From NCBI GenBank assembly GCA_003255065.1, contig QAOA01001003.1, positions 354,260 through 418,259 on the forward strand: DNA of 64,000 bases. The letters are read 5' to 3'. Source of the DNA: Cercis canadensis. Its lineage: Eukaryota; Streptophyta; Magnoliopsida; Fabales; Fabaceae. The notes under the pieces are model-generated. The model searched no databases and was not told the origin of the DNA. It saw only the letters and a program-made list of their open reading frames with translations. Of the stretch, positions 1 through 10,869 are shown in pieces. Every line of letters begins with the position of its first letter. Within the stretch, counting starts at the first letter, position 1. The position numbers and the translations under genes are program-made.

Positions 1-762
1 ACAAAAAATGAAAATGGAAATAAGGAAACAATTTGCAAAAGCAAACAACCCCCTACATTCTCTATCTGCTCCATCATCATTGTAATACAACATACATCCA
101 GATGGACAACAATTTATTTTCTTATAGCCACACCCAAGTTGAGACACAAATTTCTTAGTTTGATAAAAATTATCAGGTATTCGATGATCCACAAACAATA
201 CCTTATTTATCAATGTGATTATCTCATTAGTACACGCTTGAAGCATATTGTAATTAGATTTAATGCTTAACAATCTAACCACAATTGATAATATGGAGTG
301 ACTAACACATTTATCCCACAAAGGAGACTATGCAGCATATATAGCATATCATAAAAATTTGTTGAATCAGGATTAAGTTCCTCTAGTTCAGGGTCAAGAT
401 AGAAACTAGGGCCCCAACATCAATAACCATTCACTCATATGGATTCAAATCATTGAAAATTGATCAGCTTTGTAACCTCTTTCAAGAATTGGTGGTAATG
501 TATCCTCATGATTATGCCAATATTAGTAATTTGTCTGGAAACATTTCCTATATAAATGTTGTCTTACTGCATCTAGCTCATGAAATCTCAAGCACTTACA
601 TTTTAAGCATGGACACCTAAATGTCCTTTTCCATTTAAACACCTCTAGTTCATTGGTAGCTAAAATAAATTCCTTAATGCCCCATATGAATTCATCTGAT
701 AACCTATTCCCCTGAGGATTTTTCCTATTGTACATCCAACGACGATGCTCAGGTATCTCCAT
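1..762 (-). pseudogene. CACTA (En/Spm) TNP2-type transposase, 5' fragment, decayed
   Basis: The first 80 codons (762 down to 523) match the transposase-associated N-terminal domain of plant CACTA transposases: a WMY motif near the start, then a Cys cluster CPCLKCKCLRF, then VRQHLYRKCF. After a stop, further conserved stretches appear in shifted frames down to base 1, including LLSIKSNYNM, IPDNF and CCPSGCMLYY, which are typical of the start of the TNP2 catalytic region. The frame is broken by stops and indels, so this is a dead copy; the rest of the gene lies beyond the left edge. Its orientation agrees with the CACTA terminus at 4314, so both may belong to one minus-strand element later invaded by other repeats. 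Family assignment is firm; the link to that terminus is inference. Confidence 0.8.
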
Positions 763-924
763 CTATTCAAACACTGAAATATGACTGGATTAAACAATCT
801 TTAAGAATTGCTCTCAACTTAAAGCTAAAACGGTATGGCTTCTATCCCATTCTTAAAGAGTGCTTCTCACTAAAATAAGCTTATACAAGTAACTAGTTCA
901 ATAAAATTTCAGCAACACCTCCCC

Positions 925-2090
925 ATTAGGTGTGTAAGCAAACCGACTGAACTAAACCAAACCAAAATGATGGATTCAATCTATTTCTTGGTTTCTATAT
1001 CTAAAAACCGAATTGGTTAGTTCAGTTCTTGGTTTCAATGGAAAAAAAACAGAGACTAAACCAAACCGAGCATGTTAAAATGATGTCGTTTTAGTAGGTT
1101 TGAAGGGGTCTTTTCTCTAAAATCCATAGGTCCTCTCCTCTTTTCTTTTGGTCTCTCCCAGTCTCCCACTTTAACTGTTGAACACTTGAAGCTGAAATCC
1201 CTAACTTCCTTTTCTCTCCTTATCACTCTCCCTTAGCCTCAGACTTCAATCCCTCGCCGGTCATTGTTGTCTCACCGATGACTCGCTCTCTGACCTCTGT
1301 TGTGTTGCTGTCTCAGTGTCTTGTTAGCATCGTGGCTCTCGTCTTCGGATATGCTCTCCGGATGTGAGCAAGCACAAACCCAGGGAGAACCAATGCACTT
1401 CTGCATTTGTCAAGCACATCTAAGCTCATGTTCCCCTTGTAAGTTGCATAAACCTTTGGATCAAGATCAAGCATTAATTTTCGCTCTTTATTCTTAGCTG
1501 GCCTTGTTTGGTTTTCTCTAATTTCTGTGGACTTTTGTGCAATTTCTGAGAAAACTTTTGTCAAATGAGAGTGTGTTGCAGTTTCCAAACCACACATCAT
1601 TTTCTTTATTCTTGTTTTTTTTTCCCTTACTTTCCTTCAAAGTTCAAATGTAGTAGCTGCCTCTCTAATTTTCAAACCAAAATAGCTGATAGAATCTAAC
1701 GGAAGACAAAGGGATCAAAAATTTCAAATGAAAGAAACAATAACATGAGAGAGAAAGGGGGTAGTAGGCTAGTAGCTAGCTATAGTGCAAGACAAAAAAG
1801 AAAAGTTCTTTCTCTTTCTTAGAGAATATAATATTTTATTTCATTGGTGTAAGAGGGTGATTTGAAATGAGGATAGAGAAGCTAACCTGCATATAATTTG
1901 TTTTTTTTAGATCACACATTTCAGGGGGAAAATTTTATCTAACCAAACTGAGTTTGGTCAGTTTGGTTTGGTTCAATTTAAAAAAAAAAAAATACAAGAA
2001 ACTGAACCGAACCAAACCAAATAGGCTTGGTTGGTTCAGTGTCAATTAGGGGTAAAAATTGAACCGAACTGGACCAATTATACCCCTAAT
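925..2090. mobile_element. Candidate non-autonomous hAT-like element rich in AACCGAACC motifs
   Basis: Both margins (about 925-1080 and 1925-2090) are packed with AACCAAACC / GGTTTGGTT-type motifs, a style common at the ends of plant hAT-derived non-autonomous elements. The left margin begins ATTAGGTGT and the right margin ends ACCCCTAAT, giving a weak inverted pair. No clear 8-bp target duplication is visible. The interior has no recognisable coding region. Boundaries and class are tentative. Confidence 0.25.
2045..2090. repeat. 46-bp inverted repeat (ATTAGGGGTA ... TACCCCTAAT)
   Basis: Perfect 10-bp arms ATTAGGGGTA and TACCCCTAAT enclose a partly palindromic core with GAACCGAAC. It sits at the right margin of the hAT-like region and may be two terminal repeats left close together after internal deletion. 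Confidence 0.5.
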
Positions 2091-2409
2091 CCCCATGGTT
2101 CTCCAAATACACAAAATACATTGCATAAGCGTCATAGATATGCACCCAAAGAAACACAGAGAGATCATGTGAAATTTTAATAAACAAGTTACAAAATAAA
2201 CTTGCATACCTAATTTAGAGAATGCACTTCTCCAAGAATAGTCCCAAAATCGAGGACTATCCAAAAGTTAACTCTACTCAGTTTACTCTTAATTAGATGG
2301 GTTTCTAAGTAAAAGAAATTATCCTATATGATAAAATATTTCCCTACATTTATGTAACTATTCAGTCATATTCACTTTAGAATATAATAAAAGAGTATGA
2401 TCGTTATTC

Positions 2410-2530
2410 CGGTTCAGGCCGGGGGCCAATATGGGTCGGACCTGACATGCCCGTTTTAATTTGGGCCAGTGATTTTACAATCTAACCCACCCCTCTGTGG
2501 GCCATGGGTGGATTCAGGCCAGCCCTTTTT
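2410..2530. mobile_element. GGCC-rich hAT-like terminal remnant
   Basis: A GC-rich island in AT-rich DNA with repeated GGCC, GGGCC and GGTCGG words, including a GTGGGCCATGGGTGGATTC stretch. Such segments resemble subterminal regions of plant hAT-type non-autonomous elements. No partner terminus or target duplication was found, so the class is a guess from style. Confidence 0.25.
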
Positions 2531-2674
2531 TTTGAACTTTTTTTTATTTTTTTTTAAAGCAAATAATAATTCTAATGACGCCTAGGTTTGTGAAACAAAA
2601 CAACAGTTTTAGAGCAAAGCATATAAAGAAAAGGCTCTTATTTACCATGGAATTAATCACCAAATAACACCCAA

Positions 2675-3150
2675 ACCAAAGCAAAGAGGCTGCTAACCTA
2701 TAGCCAATGCATTCAAAAAAGCAAAGCATTAAGGGGTAATATGCTGTTTCAACTAAAATTAAAATAAATTCTTTAACCAAGAACTAGAAAATAGACTAAC
2801 CCATAACCAAAGCATTGGGGAAAAAAAAAAAAAAGTAAATCATTAAGGGGAAATCTGTATTTTAACTAAAATCAAAGGAGATTCATTAACCCAAAAAACC
2901 AAAAAAGAGGCTAACCCATAACCAAAGCATTGAAAAAAGCAAAGCATTAAAGGGGTAATATGCTATTTCAACTAAAATTAAAGCAACTTCATTAACCAAA
3001 AACTAGAAAATAGAATAACCCATAACCAAACCATGGAAAAAAGAAAAGCATTAAAGGGGAAATTTGTTTTTCAACTAAAATCAAAGCATATTCATTAACC
3101 CAAAAACCCAAAAAAGAGGCTAACCCATAACCAAAGCACTGAAAATAACA
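2675..3150. repeat. Tandem repeat, about 104-114 bp monomer in a two-unit alternation
   Basis: The motif AAAGCATTAA(A)GGGG recurs near 2723, 2837, 2941 and 3045, spaced 114, 104 and 104 bases, with a partial unit before it. Units alternate between a form reading GGTAATATGCT and one reading GGAAAT(C/T)TGT, and each also carries AACCCATAACCAAAGCA. The alternation implies a roughly 210-bp higher-order dimer that was itself duplicated. Open frames across it are by-products of the repeat. Confidence 0.75.
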
Positions 3151-3924
3151 ATTAAACCAACAAAACCAAGTATCAGCAAGCAAATCAAAACCATCAACAA
3201 ATCAGAATTAGAACCATCCACAACCAACACCCTTTCAAACACTAGAATTCATACTGCAAATGGGGGAAAATAGCATAGAAATGGGGAAAGAATACTCAGA
3301 ATCATAACCAATTAACCATCAAGGCATCAACAATAGTACAGAAATGGGGAAAAATACTCATAATCATAATCAATTAACCAAATGGGGAAAAATTCTGCAA
3401 CAATCCAAACATATACCATAAAATCAATAACAATCCAAGCAGAAGAAAAAAATGGAGCCCAGAGACTTATAGAGAGCGGAAAGATGGCAGAGAGATGAGA
3501 GATTAGAGATGGCAGAGAACTAGAGATATAGATTGGGCACCAAGGTCTAAGAGTGATTGAGCGAGGCTGCAAGTAGAGATGCAATGTTCAATTGCCAATA
3601 AAATGCATAATGCATAAAGAAAATAAGCAGAAGCATTCACAATCTGAAGAAAATTCCAACAGATTACCTTTAAATTTTTGGTTCTAATGTGACTCTTGCG
3701 ATCAAGGCTCACCAACACTGCGAGGGGCAGCGGGTTTGCCAGCGGCAACAAGGAGACGAGGTTGGCGGTTGTTGGTAGTTGCAAGGGAGGAGAGACCAAG
3801 ATAGCAAGATTGAGTGTTTGATACAGAAGGAGTCAAAAGAGGGAGAGAGATTTTTAGGGGAGGGAAGAGGGAAGATGGAGAGAAGTGAAGAAGAAAGGAG
3901 AGTCTTGGATGGGTATACCCATTC

Positions 3925-4314
3925 TTCCATTCCTACGGAATTATTATTGTTGGAATTCATTTGAAAATTAAAAAAAAAAATTCCAAATTTAATGAAACGG
4001 TGCAGTATGGCCATTTTCGGATTTCAACTGTATATTCCAAAAATAAAATAAAAAAATCCAATGTGGTTTGAATTTTTTGAACTCCAACTGTATAATGGAA
4101 TATACTGTTGGAATTTAAAAAAAAAAAAAATCTCNTTAAAAAAAAAAAAAAAATCTCCAAAGATTGCAACAGTAATTTTGACGAAAAATTCTAACAATAA
4201 ACAAATTCTGTTGGAACTTCCATTGGAATTTTTACAAAATGTTAACCGTTGGAATTTCTCTAAAAATTCCAACAGAATTTTGTTCCGTTGGAAAATACAC
4301 ATTTTCTTGTAGTG
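3925..4314 (-). mobile_element. CACTA transposon terminus with subterminal repeats
   Basis: The segment ends ATTTTCTTGTAGTG at 4314, which on the minus strand reads CACTACAAGAAAAT, the hallmark terminal inverted repeat of plant CACTA elements. The preceding roughly 390 bases carry many short inverted and direct copies of GTTGGAATT, CCGTTGGAA and TTCCAACAG, as expected of the subterminal region bound by a TNPA-like protein. The opposite terminus is not in the window, so length and target duplication cannot be stated. Its orientation is compatible with the transposase fragment at 1-762. Confidence 0.75.
4135..4135. other. Single unresolved base (N) between near-identical poly-A/TCTC ends
   Basis: The N is preceded by TT, a run of A and TCTC, and followed by TT, a run of A and TCTC. 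This is the pattern left when two overlapping contig ends are abutted instead of merged. Confidence 0.7.
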
Positions 4315-4439
4315 TCTGTGCATCCTTCACTATCTATCTTTAACTATCACGACCGACATTAGCGGCCCTATAAAACTCATTATCTAAATGAGGAGGAAGT
4401 AGCCGCAGCATCCCTATACGTTTTTTTAAATTTCCCTGA

Positions 4440-5115
4440 AGTTGAACCATTTTTGAAGTAAGTCATTGACGTCAATTATCCATAATCTCAGCTCCATTGA
4501 AGTTGACAAACAAATATAATCAAACTTTATACTCTAGTTCAAAAACTATTTAAGTTATTTTCACAATTACATAATGAAGTTATCATTATTATCTCTTATA
4601 ACATCTGTGTTTATATAACACACTCTATGTTAATGATTAATAGGTGCTCAATCCTTATAATAACATCAAAGATCAATTTCTGCACAATTTAGCTTGGGGG
4701 CCTTTAAGAGTGGTACAGACTTTCCCAATTTATTTTGTGAATGGTTATTCTTTTCACACATCTATTTGGGTACAAAATCGAAAAACAAATAATTCTGGAG
4801 TAGCTCTTAATGGAATAGATACTTTATATCATGGAATTCTAGAAGAGATAATTGAGATAGAGTATCTTGGAATTCCTATTATGCGATTAACACTCTTCAA
4901 TTATAAATGGTTTTATTCTTCACCCATGGTACAAGGATTTGCCCCAAGTATGGAATTATTGAGGTGAAATCAAATAGGAGATACAAGGGTAAGGATACAT
5001 TTATCTTTGCTCAACAAACAAACCAAATATATCTTACACCCTCTCCTAACTCAAATCCTAATAAGAGAGACTAGTTTGTGGTGATTAAGACAAAATCAAG
5101 GCACACAATTGAATC
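4440..5115 (+). pseudogene. CACTA-associated DUF4216 region, fragment
   Basis: An open stretch at 4644-4967 and its continuation to about 5110 match DUF4216, a domain usually downstream of TNP2 in plant CACTA transposons. Visible landmarks in order: FVNGYSFHT, NNSGVALNG, YHGILEEIIEIEYLG, a VxLFKCxWFD-like block (here LTLFNYKWFY), then after a stop FIFAQQTNQIYLTPSPN. A weak PEVEPFLK-like block lies upstream near 4440. Stops and frame changes mark it as decayed. It runs on the plus strand, opposite to the terminus at 4314, so it derives from a different CACTA copy or a rearranged one. Confidence 0.7.
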
Positions 5116-5125
5116 ACAGGATGCT

Positions 5126-5365
5126 TCATTCCAGGAGACATGCTTCAGCCTCACGCTTTTTCTTAGCCGCCTCTTTCTTTGAAACCTTTTCCTTAACAAA
5201 GCGAACCAAAGAGACCATCTTTTCCTCCAAGGAATCTCTCTTGAACAAATCAGAGTGGCGAGAAACAAAGTTGAATGCAAATTCTATTAACCCTAGTGGG
5301 TTTGATAGGTCAAGAACAACATTGAATTCCTGAGAACATCACTTCTTAATGGTGGGGTTTGCCAT
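5126..5365 (-). pseudogene. NudC / BOBBER-like N-terminal gene fragment
   Basis: Reading the minus strand from ATG at 5365 gives an 80-codon frame with a single early stop at codon 9. It includes LSNPLGLIEFAFNFVSRHSD and then a lysine-rich helix with KEKVSKKEAAKKKREAEA. The SNPLG(F/L)xE-x-xFxFxxxxSD block followed by a charged coiled coil is characteristic of the N-terminal region of plant BOBBER/NudC-domain co-chaperones. The CS/p23-like domain that should follow is absent: the frame stops at 5126 and DUF4216 debris adjoins it. It is therefore a truncated, probably transposon-captured gene fragment. The family call rests on recalled motif resemblance and is moderate in certainty. Confidence 0.45.
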
Positions 5366-5519
5366 GACTGAATCGATGAGCCTATAGGGGTTTTGAGAGT
5401 TCCAAGTTGAGAAGGTGCAAGGATTAGGTTTTTGGTTTGATATGTGACTATGAAAAGAACCCAGAAGGGGTTTATATTGGCCTGAAACATGAAAGGAGTA
5501 GGAAGAGGATGCAAACATT

Positions 5520-6823
5520 TTTAATTTTTTGAATTAAATATTTCTTTCGTCAAGATTATTTCTTTCGATGTCACTTTAGTCATTAATTTATTTTTTTTGT
5601 CACTTTAATCTTTGAATTATCACTCTACTAATTAAATCAGTCTTTTAAGCAATCATTTTTTACACAAAATAAATCAAGGACTAATGTGATATTTAAAAAA
5701 TAATTCAAAGAAAAAAAAGTATTTTACTCTAATATTTTTTTAGGTATGTCTTTTTCTTGGGCCATTTCTTTCTTTTTTGAATAGGAAATAAAGGCTGGAA
5801 AAAAAAACAAAGAAAAAAAAAGAGATTTGTATAAGATGGCCTCTAGTATATACCAAATGGTTTGAGCGGCACTTGGATATGTCTGAGCCCTGTAGTTCGT
5901 TAATTAATTTTAAATAGAATTTAAATCCTTTAAAGTATACTATAGTACTCTATATACTTTATACAGTAAAATGTAGGAGAATAATCATTAAAAACATTTG
6001 ATGTTAAAATTTAGTAAAGTGCAAATACCTGTATAGTGATCTATAATTTTTAAAACTTAAACCCTAACTTTTTTATTAGTGATCATCCAAGTATAATTTA
6101 GTCTATAAAATGTACTTGTCATTTTCAAATATTATTTATTTTCTTTTCAATAAAGGATCCTTTCAGCCTATTCCAGCAGTTTAACATCAATATAAACTAA
6201 TAAAAGTGACCACTGGAACTCACAATTGAGTTGGCAATTTTATTTTTCCAGGGTTCCCTCTCCAAATTTTTACCTCTCATTGCATGTCACTCACATGCCC
6301 TTTCATTCACTCACCACATTTTAGCAACCATTAAGACCCATAGTTAGGTGAAGTGGCAATCTTAAGATTTGTTTGCTTTACTCATTTCCTGTTTTCATTT
6401 TGGGGTGCTTCTTCGTTGCCACAAGTGGCACGAATACCCCAACTGACAGAATAGTATACATCCAATGAAAAGCAAGCATGTGTAGGTGGAATGGAAGGGT
6501 TGAGGTGGTTTCTATTTTATTTAGTTTGTGCCTAATTATTTGAATAAATTGTTAATTGACCCTTATAAATTAGTGAAATTCATAATTTAGAATGGAACAC
6601 TGACCTCCTTCCTCCCTCCCCTAAAGCTTTTGCTTCTATTTTTGCCACAGCTTCTTTTGTGCATGTTCCTACTGAGTTCGATTTCAGGTCTTTCACCTCG
6701 ATTTAGTATCTTATAAATATTGTTGATGTAGGGTTTGATTCCATTTCTTTGATTTATGTTAACTTGGTGAGAGAATTTACAAAATGGTTAAATAAATACA
6801 TTTGCCTTTTTATCTTCCATGAT
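5520..6823. other. AT-rich intergenic DNA
   Basis: No coding frame, RNA gene or transposon signature that I can support. Homopolymer T and A runs are frequent. Confidence 0.6.
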
Positions 6824-6828
6824 GATAT

Positions 6829-7179
6829 TGTGGTGGACCTGTTCCAGGGCCCAATAAAGCATGCCAGGCCTAGAAGAAGCATCGGCCCAATAAAGCAGAT
6901 AAAGCTTTGGGTCACCCGTTATTTGCTATGGGCGATCCAATAACCCATCCTGGGTGAAGCATAATGCTCAGGTTTGTTTTCCTATAAATAGCCCCTGACA
7001 CTCAAAGGTTAAGGGCTGGCTTTTTGAAATATTACACTGTTAAGCTCAAACTATACTGACTTGACCTTCGGAGCCCGGAAATAAAACACCGGACCGCGTT
7101 TCAGGTAACCATTGAACAATCAACCTCGGAGGCGTACCGACCTAGACACGGACCGACCTCATCAACTCGGGCATCGTCA
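6829..7179 (+). mobile_element. Solo LTR, 351 bp, flanked by target duplication GATAT
   Basis: The segment begins TGTGGTGGACC and ends CATCGTCA, the TG...CA boundaries of an LTR, and is flanked by a perfect 5-bp direct repeat GATAT (6824-6828 and 7180-7184). It is more GC-rich than its surroundings and holds a TATA box followed by sequence resembling the R/U5 region of plant gypsy or TRIM LTRs (CTTGACCTTCGGAGCC). There is no second LTR or internal region, so the element was removed by LTR-LTR recombination. Orientation is inferred from the TATA box. Confidence 0.8.
6983..6990 (+). promoter_or_regulatory. TATA box of the solo LTR
   Basis: TATAAATA lies about 155 bases into the LTR, within CCTATAAATAGCCCC, a well-formed plant core promoter element in the position expected for the U3/R boundary. 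Confidence 0.6.
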
Positions 7180-7184
7180 GATAT

Positions 7185-8085
7185 TATTGGTATTTTCAAG
7201 TTACAGGTAGACCTATATGTTGTGAGATGCAAATCCAATATAGACAAGCTATGAATATGATTTGACTCAAGTTGAGGTTTTGATTCATGGACTATAATAG
7301 TTTACAGTTTGGAATGTAGAGGTTTACATTTAGATAAGGTGCTAAGGTCGTCAGGACATTAATTTATATGGAAAATATTGTCTGTTGAACACTTTGACAT
7401 TAAAAAACATGAATGATTTGTTTAGTTTGACGAACATAACAACCAAAGAAGAGGGAAAGTCAATGTTTTCTTGAAGGCTTAGCCCTTAACACATTTCTTT
7501 TTTATTTCTTATTTCTGTAGAAGTTATTGGATTATTGCTGCAAGCTTTATTTTTAATTCTCATTTTCTAAAGAAAAAAATGCTAGGTTTAACTCTAATAT
7601 ATTGGATTGTTATGTTGAATATTAAACAATCTAATTCCTAGATATGGATAGATGATTTTGCTCATCTGACTATATTATTGTAACAAAATCAATAGATTTT
7701 AGTCTAAGTGCTCATTGCCCACCAAAATCTGGCACTTGTCTATTTTATTTTGCATGTTTAATGGATTCTAGGACATATGATTGTAACTAATAAAGTGGAG
7801 CACCTGATTTATAACAACATCATGTTATGTGGCTTTAATGCAATTATGTGAAAAATTGGAGTCTTGGGCGTCATTACCCACACCATGGCGTCGTGACGCT
7901 TACCAAAAATAGAATTAAATTAATAAAATCAAAATTATTAATTTTTTTTAAAAAAAAATTAAAGTTCTCGACGTCGTTACGTCACCTCCAACGTGGTGAC
8001 GCTAATTTTTCCAAAAAAAATTCTAATATTATGAATATTTTAGATTAAAAAATTGAAATTCTGGGCACGGATACAAAGCAACAAA
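7185..8085. other. Intergenic DNA with a short CG-rich patch
   Basis: Mostly AT-rich and featureless. At about 7865-8010 there is a local cluster of GACGTC / GTGACGC / CGTCGTGACGC words on either side of a poly-A/T stretch, perhaps a remnant of a small repeat; no terminal repeats or target duplication could be defined. Confidence 0.4.
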
Positions 8086-10222
8086 TCCCTGTCATACTTG
8101 TCCCGTTTTTCTTCCTTCAATTCTACGGACTCCATTGATTGAACCTCACACCATTTCAATCTAGTAGCAGAGCCCAATCCCCTCGCCGGAGTTCCAAGTC
8201 CTTGCTGCCCCGAGACCCAAAATCTATAGCAGGGCTTCCATTGATTGGTGAGTTATGCTTCTTTCTCCCTCTTTCTGCTATATTTCTGATTCTATTTTTT
8301 TTGCTGCTGATTTCCTCTCTGCTTTGCCAGGTATTTATGCTTTTATTTCTATGCTTCTTGTTGTCTGTTGTTTCTGTTTCTATGATTTAGCTTCTATTAA
8401 GTTGTGCCATGAATTTCTTATATTACTGTTAGTATCCAGCAGAAATCCTTTTGAGATTTCATTTGCCTTTTTTCCTGCTAATATAAGGCTCTGAAGTTAA
8501 TTACGATGTGGAAAACATGTGGGACCAACATGAATGGGTGAGTTTGTGAAAATAGGATGCAAATTTGTGGTTCTCTTGTCATTTTACATATTATTTGTCA
8601 AAAGCTATTCGACCTTGATATGTGATGCATATTTTTTTAAAACTTACTTTCTTCTACGAAATTCTAGTATCTTCTTTTTCTTTCCACTCCATTTTGCACA
8701 TGTTCTTTACTACAATCACCCCGAATCTTGTCACTTTAACAGAATAAACAAATTGAGCCTCATGCTTGATTTGAAGAAATTGGAGCGTACTATACAAATG
8801 TAAATCTAACGTTATGGATCCTGTTCAACTTAATTTCAACATAGTTGTCTTTTTATCTTTGGGCTCGATTCATGACATCAAATAGACTCTTTGTCCATAA
8901 AGTAAGAGGGTTATGATGATTTGAACACTATAAGCCATTTTCATAAAAAATCAAAGAGATTTGATCATCAATACTACAATATATAGAAAGATTTTGACAC
9001 ATCTATGTGAATGAAAACAAGAAAATATGTCACACATTTGAGTTTTACTGTGGCTAAATTCTTGGGATTGGGTCATGAGGAATTTTATTGTGAATCTCTT
9101 AGTCTCAGTGTGAATGGCCTGCCTTTGACTGGACTAATAAGGAGGTGGATTAGTCAATTTGTGTGCAAAGTAGCCAGGATATGATAACCTTACTGTAATA
9201 CTCAAAAATAAAAAGCAAGAAAAATCTGCATTGGTCCTCATATATGCATGTGTAACGCAATGCCTTCAATCTAATTGAATATAGAATCCTATCTAACGAA
9301 TATTGACAGGTTTTGATGCTTATAGAAAATGGTCAAACTAGCCAAAAGTTAGCAATTGCTCCTTTTAAGTGTCTTAGATCACAATAGCATTCATCCATTT
9401 GAAGAGTTAGACCGTTTAAGTCATGTGAAACATGCTTGAGACATGTTCTCAAGGTCACTTGTTTCTGTCCATGTGTGTGGCTCTCAAATGAACATGGGCT
9501 ACAGATTTTCTTGAAACCTATGGCCTACTATAGATATTTTTCATAATCATCTTCAAGCTAAAGCCTATCAAAATTAAAGTCAGTGCCATTTATGTGCATG
9601 AACATAAGCAAGTTAACATAAACATATATTTGCTATGTTGCTTACTGAATATTAAGCTTTTTGTTGCTCAAAATTAATGCATCTTGTCTATGGTCCAGGG
9701 TGGCAACCATTGTATACAAAAGCTTGGTCCACATTGACTTGTTGCCTAACTTTGCATCCAAATCTAACCCGTGTGGAACACTCATGGAAGCATATGGCAA
9801 GTTGCCTTAGATATTTGGATAATAATTGGATATGATATGCACTTTGCCTAATTTTCAATAAATATTTTATTCTCTTGTTAGTAGTAGCATTTAAGAGTAG
9901 ACTGATTATTATAAAGGAAGTGTTCCATGAACTACATTATGGTATATGATTCAGAATCTTGGTACCCCATGCCCTATATGTTATCAATACTTGCTCCAGG
10001 AGTTCTTCTGAATAATTACAAGTTAAGCTTTGCAATTGCTGAAGTTATCTGAGTATTTTTTGTTGAGTCATGTGTTTTTTTGTTATGCTGTGTTTTGGAA
10101 TTACTATCAAGAAGGTTTCTGTTTTTTTATTTTTTTGGAAACAAAAAAACAAAGATACATAAGTATTCAGTTAGTGCAATCTTCTTGTTCCAATCTAACC
10201 TTCACTTCTTTCACCATTGCAG
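8086..10222 (+). other. Non-coding stretch, possibly 5' exon and introns of a decayed gene
   Basis: The segment 8086-8248 looks like an untranslated first exon: mixed composition, then G followed by GTGAGTT, a consensus splice donor. A short exon-like piece with flanking splice-like signals lies near 8490-8535. The transporter exon relics at 10223 onward lie on the same strand, so this may be their former 5' part, but no transporter sequence is recognisable here. The remainder is T-rich intron-like DNA with no supported gene. Confidence 0.25.
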
Positions 10223-10868
10223 GAGATTGCACCACAGTATTCTGGTGTTTTACATGGTATGATTTCATTTGAATCTTATGCATGTGTGGGAATTGTACAT
10301 TTGTTGGTATTCTGAATCACATATTTGACGACACTATCTAGTCCATTTTGATCAGTAAATACGGTTGAAAAATGGTTTGTACTCTCTAATACGTGATCTC
10401 TATCTAAGGTTTAGGAAAATGTAAAATGATAGCCATTGTCCACGGTCTTTATTTGGATATCCTCTGAGTAGTGAAGAGTCTAAATTGATAGCTTCTGTCT
10501 TGTGCTCTAAAGATGGCTACTGCAAGCTTGCTTTGTTGATGTAGAGAACCTGACTATGCCCTTCCCTTCTTTGTATTCCTCGTTAAATATTGGTATATAC
10601 AATACATGAGAAGGTAACCCTTTAAATTAGGCTTGAAACAATTTGATGATTTTCTCCTTTTCTACTTGGTAATGGTGTCTAAGGAAAAACAAGGGAGTAA
10701 AATATATACAAAAACCTGATTAGAAAAGTGCTCTGGAAACCCTTGTCTTTATACTCTGGAATAAGGTGTAATGAGTAATTCTTGATTTCTTGTTCCAAGG
10801 ATGTCAAGTACTGCTGGAACACTGGCTGCTATACTGGGAACAGTTGGAGCTGGCTTTTTTGTAGAGCT
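10223..10868 (+). pseudogene. PHT4-type anion/phosphate transporter, two-exon relic
   Basis: Exon piece 10223-10256 follows a good acceptor (CACCATTGCAG) and encodes EIAPQYSGVLH, ending at a GT donor. The next piece, 10800-10868, encodes MSSTAGTLAAILGTVGAGFF followed by VEL. Together they match a C-terminal transmembrane region conserved in plant PHT4 transporters (major facilitator superfamily, organellar or Golgi phosphate/anion transport). As the sequence stands, joining the two pieces at the visible donor and acceptor is out of frame by one base. The downstream helix and all upstream helices are missing. This is a degraded fragment of a duplicated gene. Confidence 0.6.
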
Positions 10869-10869
10869 A

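Noticed and set aside
7865..8010. GACGTC/GTGACGC cluster as a MITE
   Set aside because: I could not define matching terminal repeats or a target duplication.
8139..8494. Overlapping hydrophobic open frames in T-rich DNA
   Set aside because: They arise from a polypyrimidine-rich intron-like stretch; no homology or start context supports a gene.
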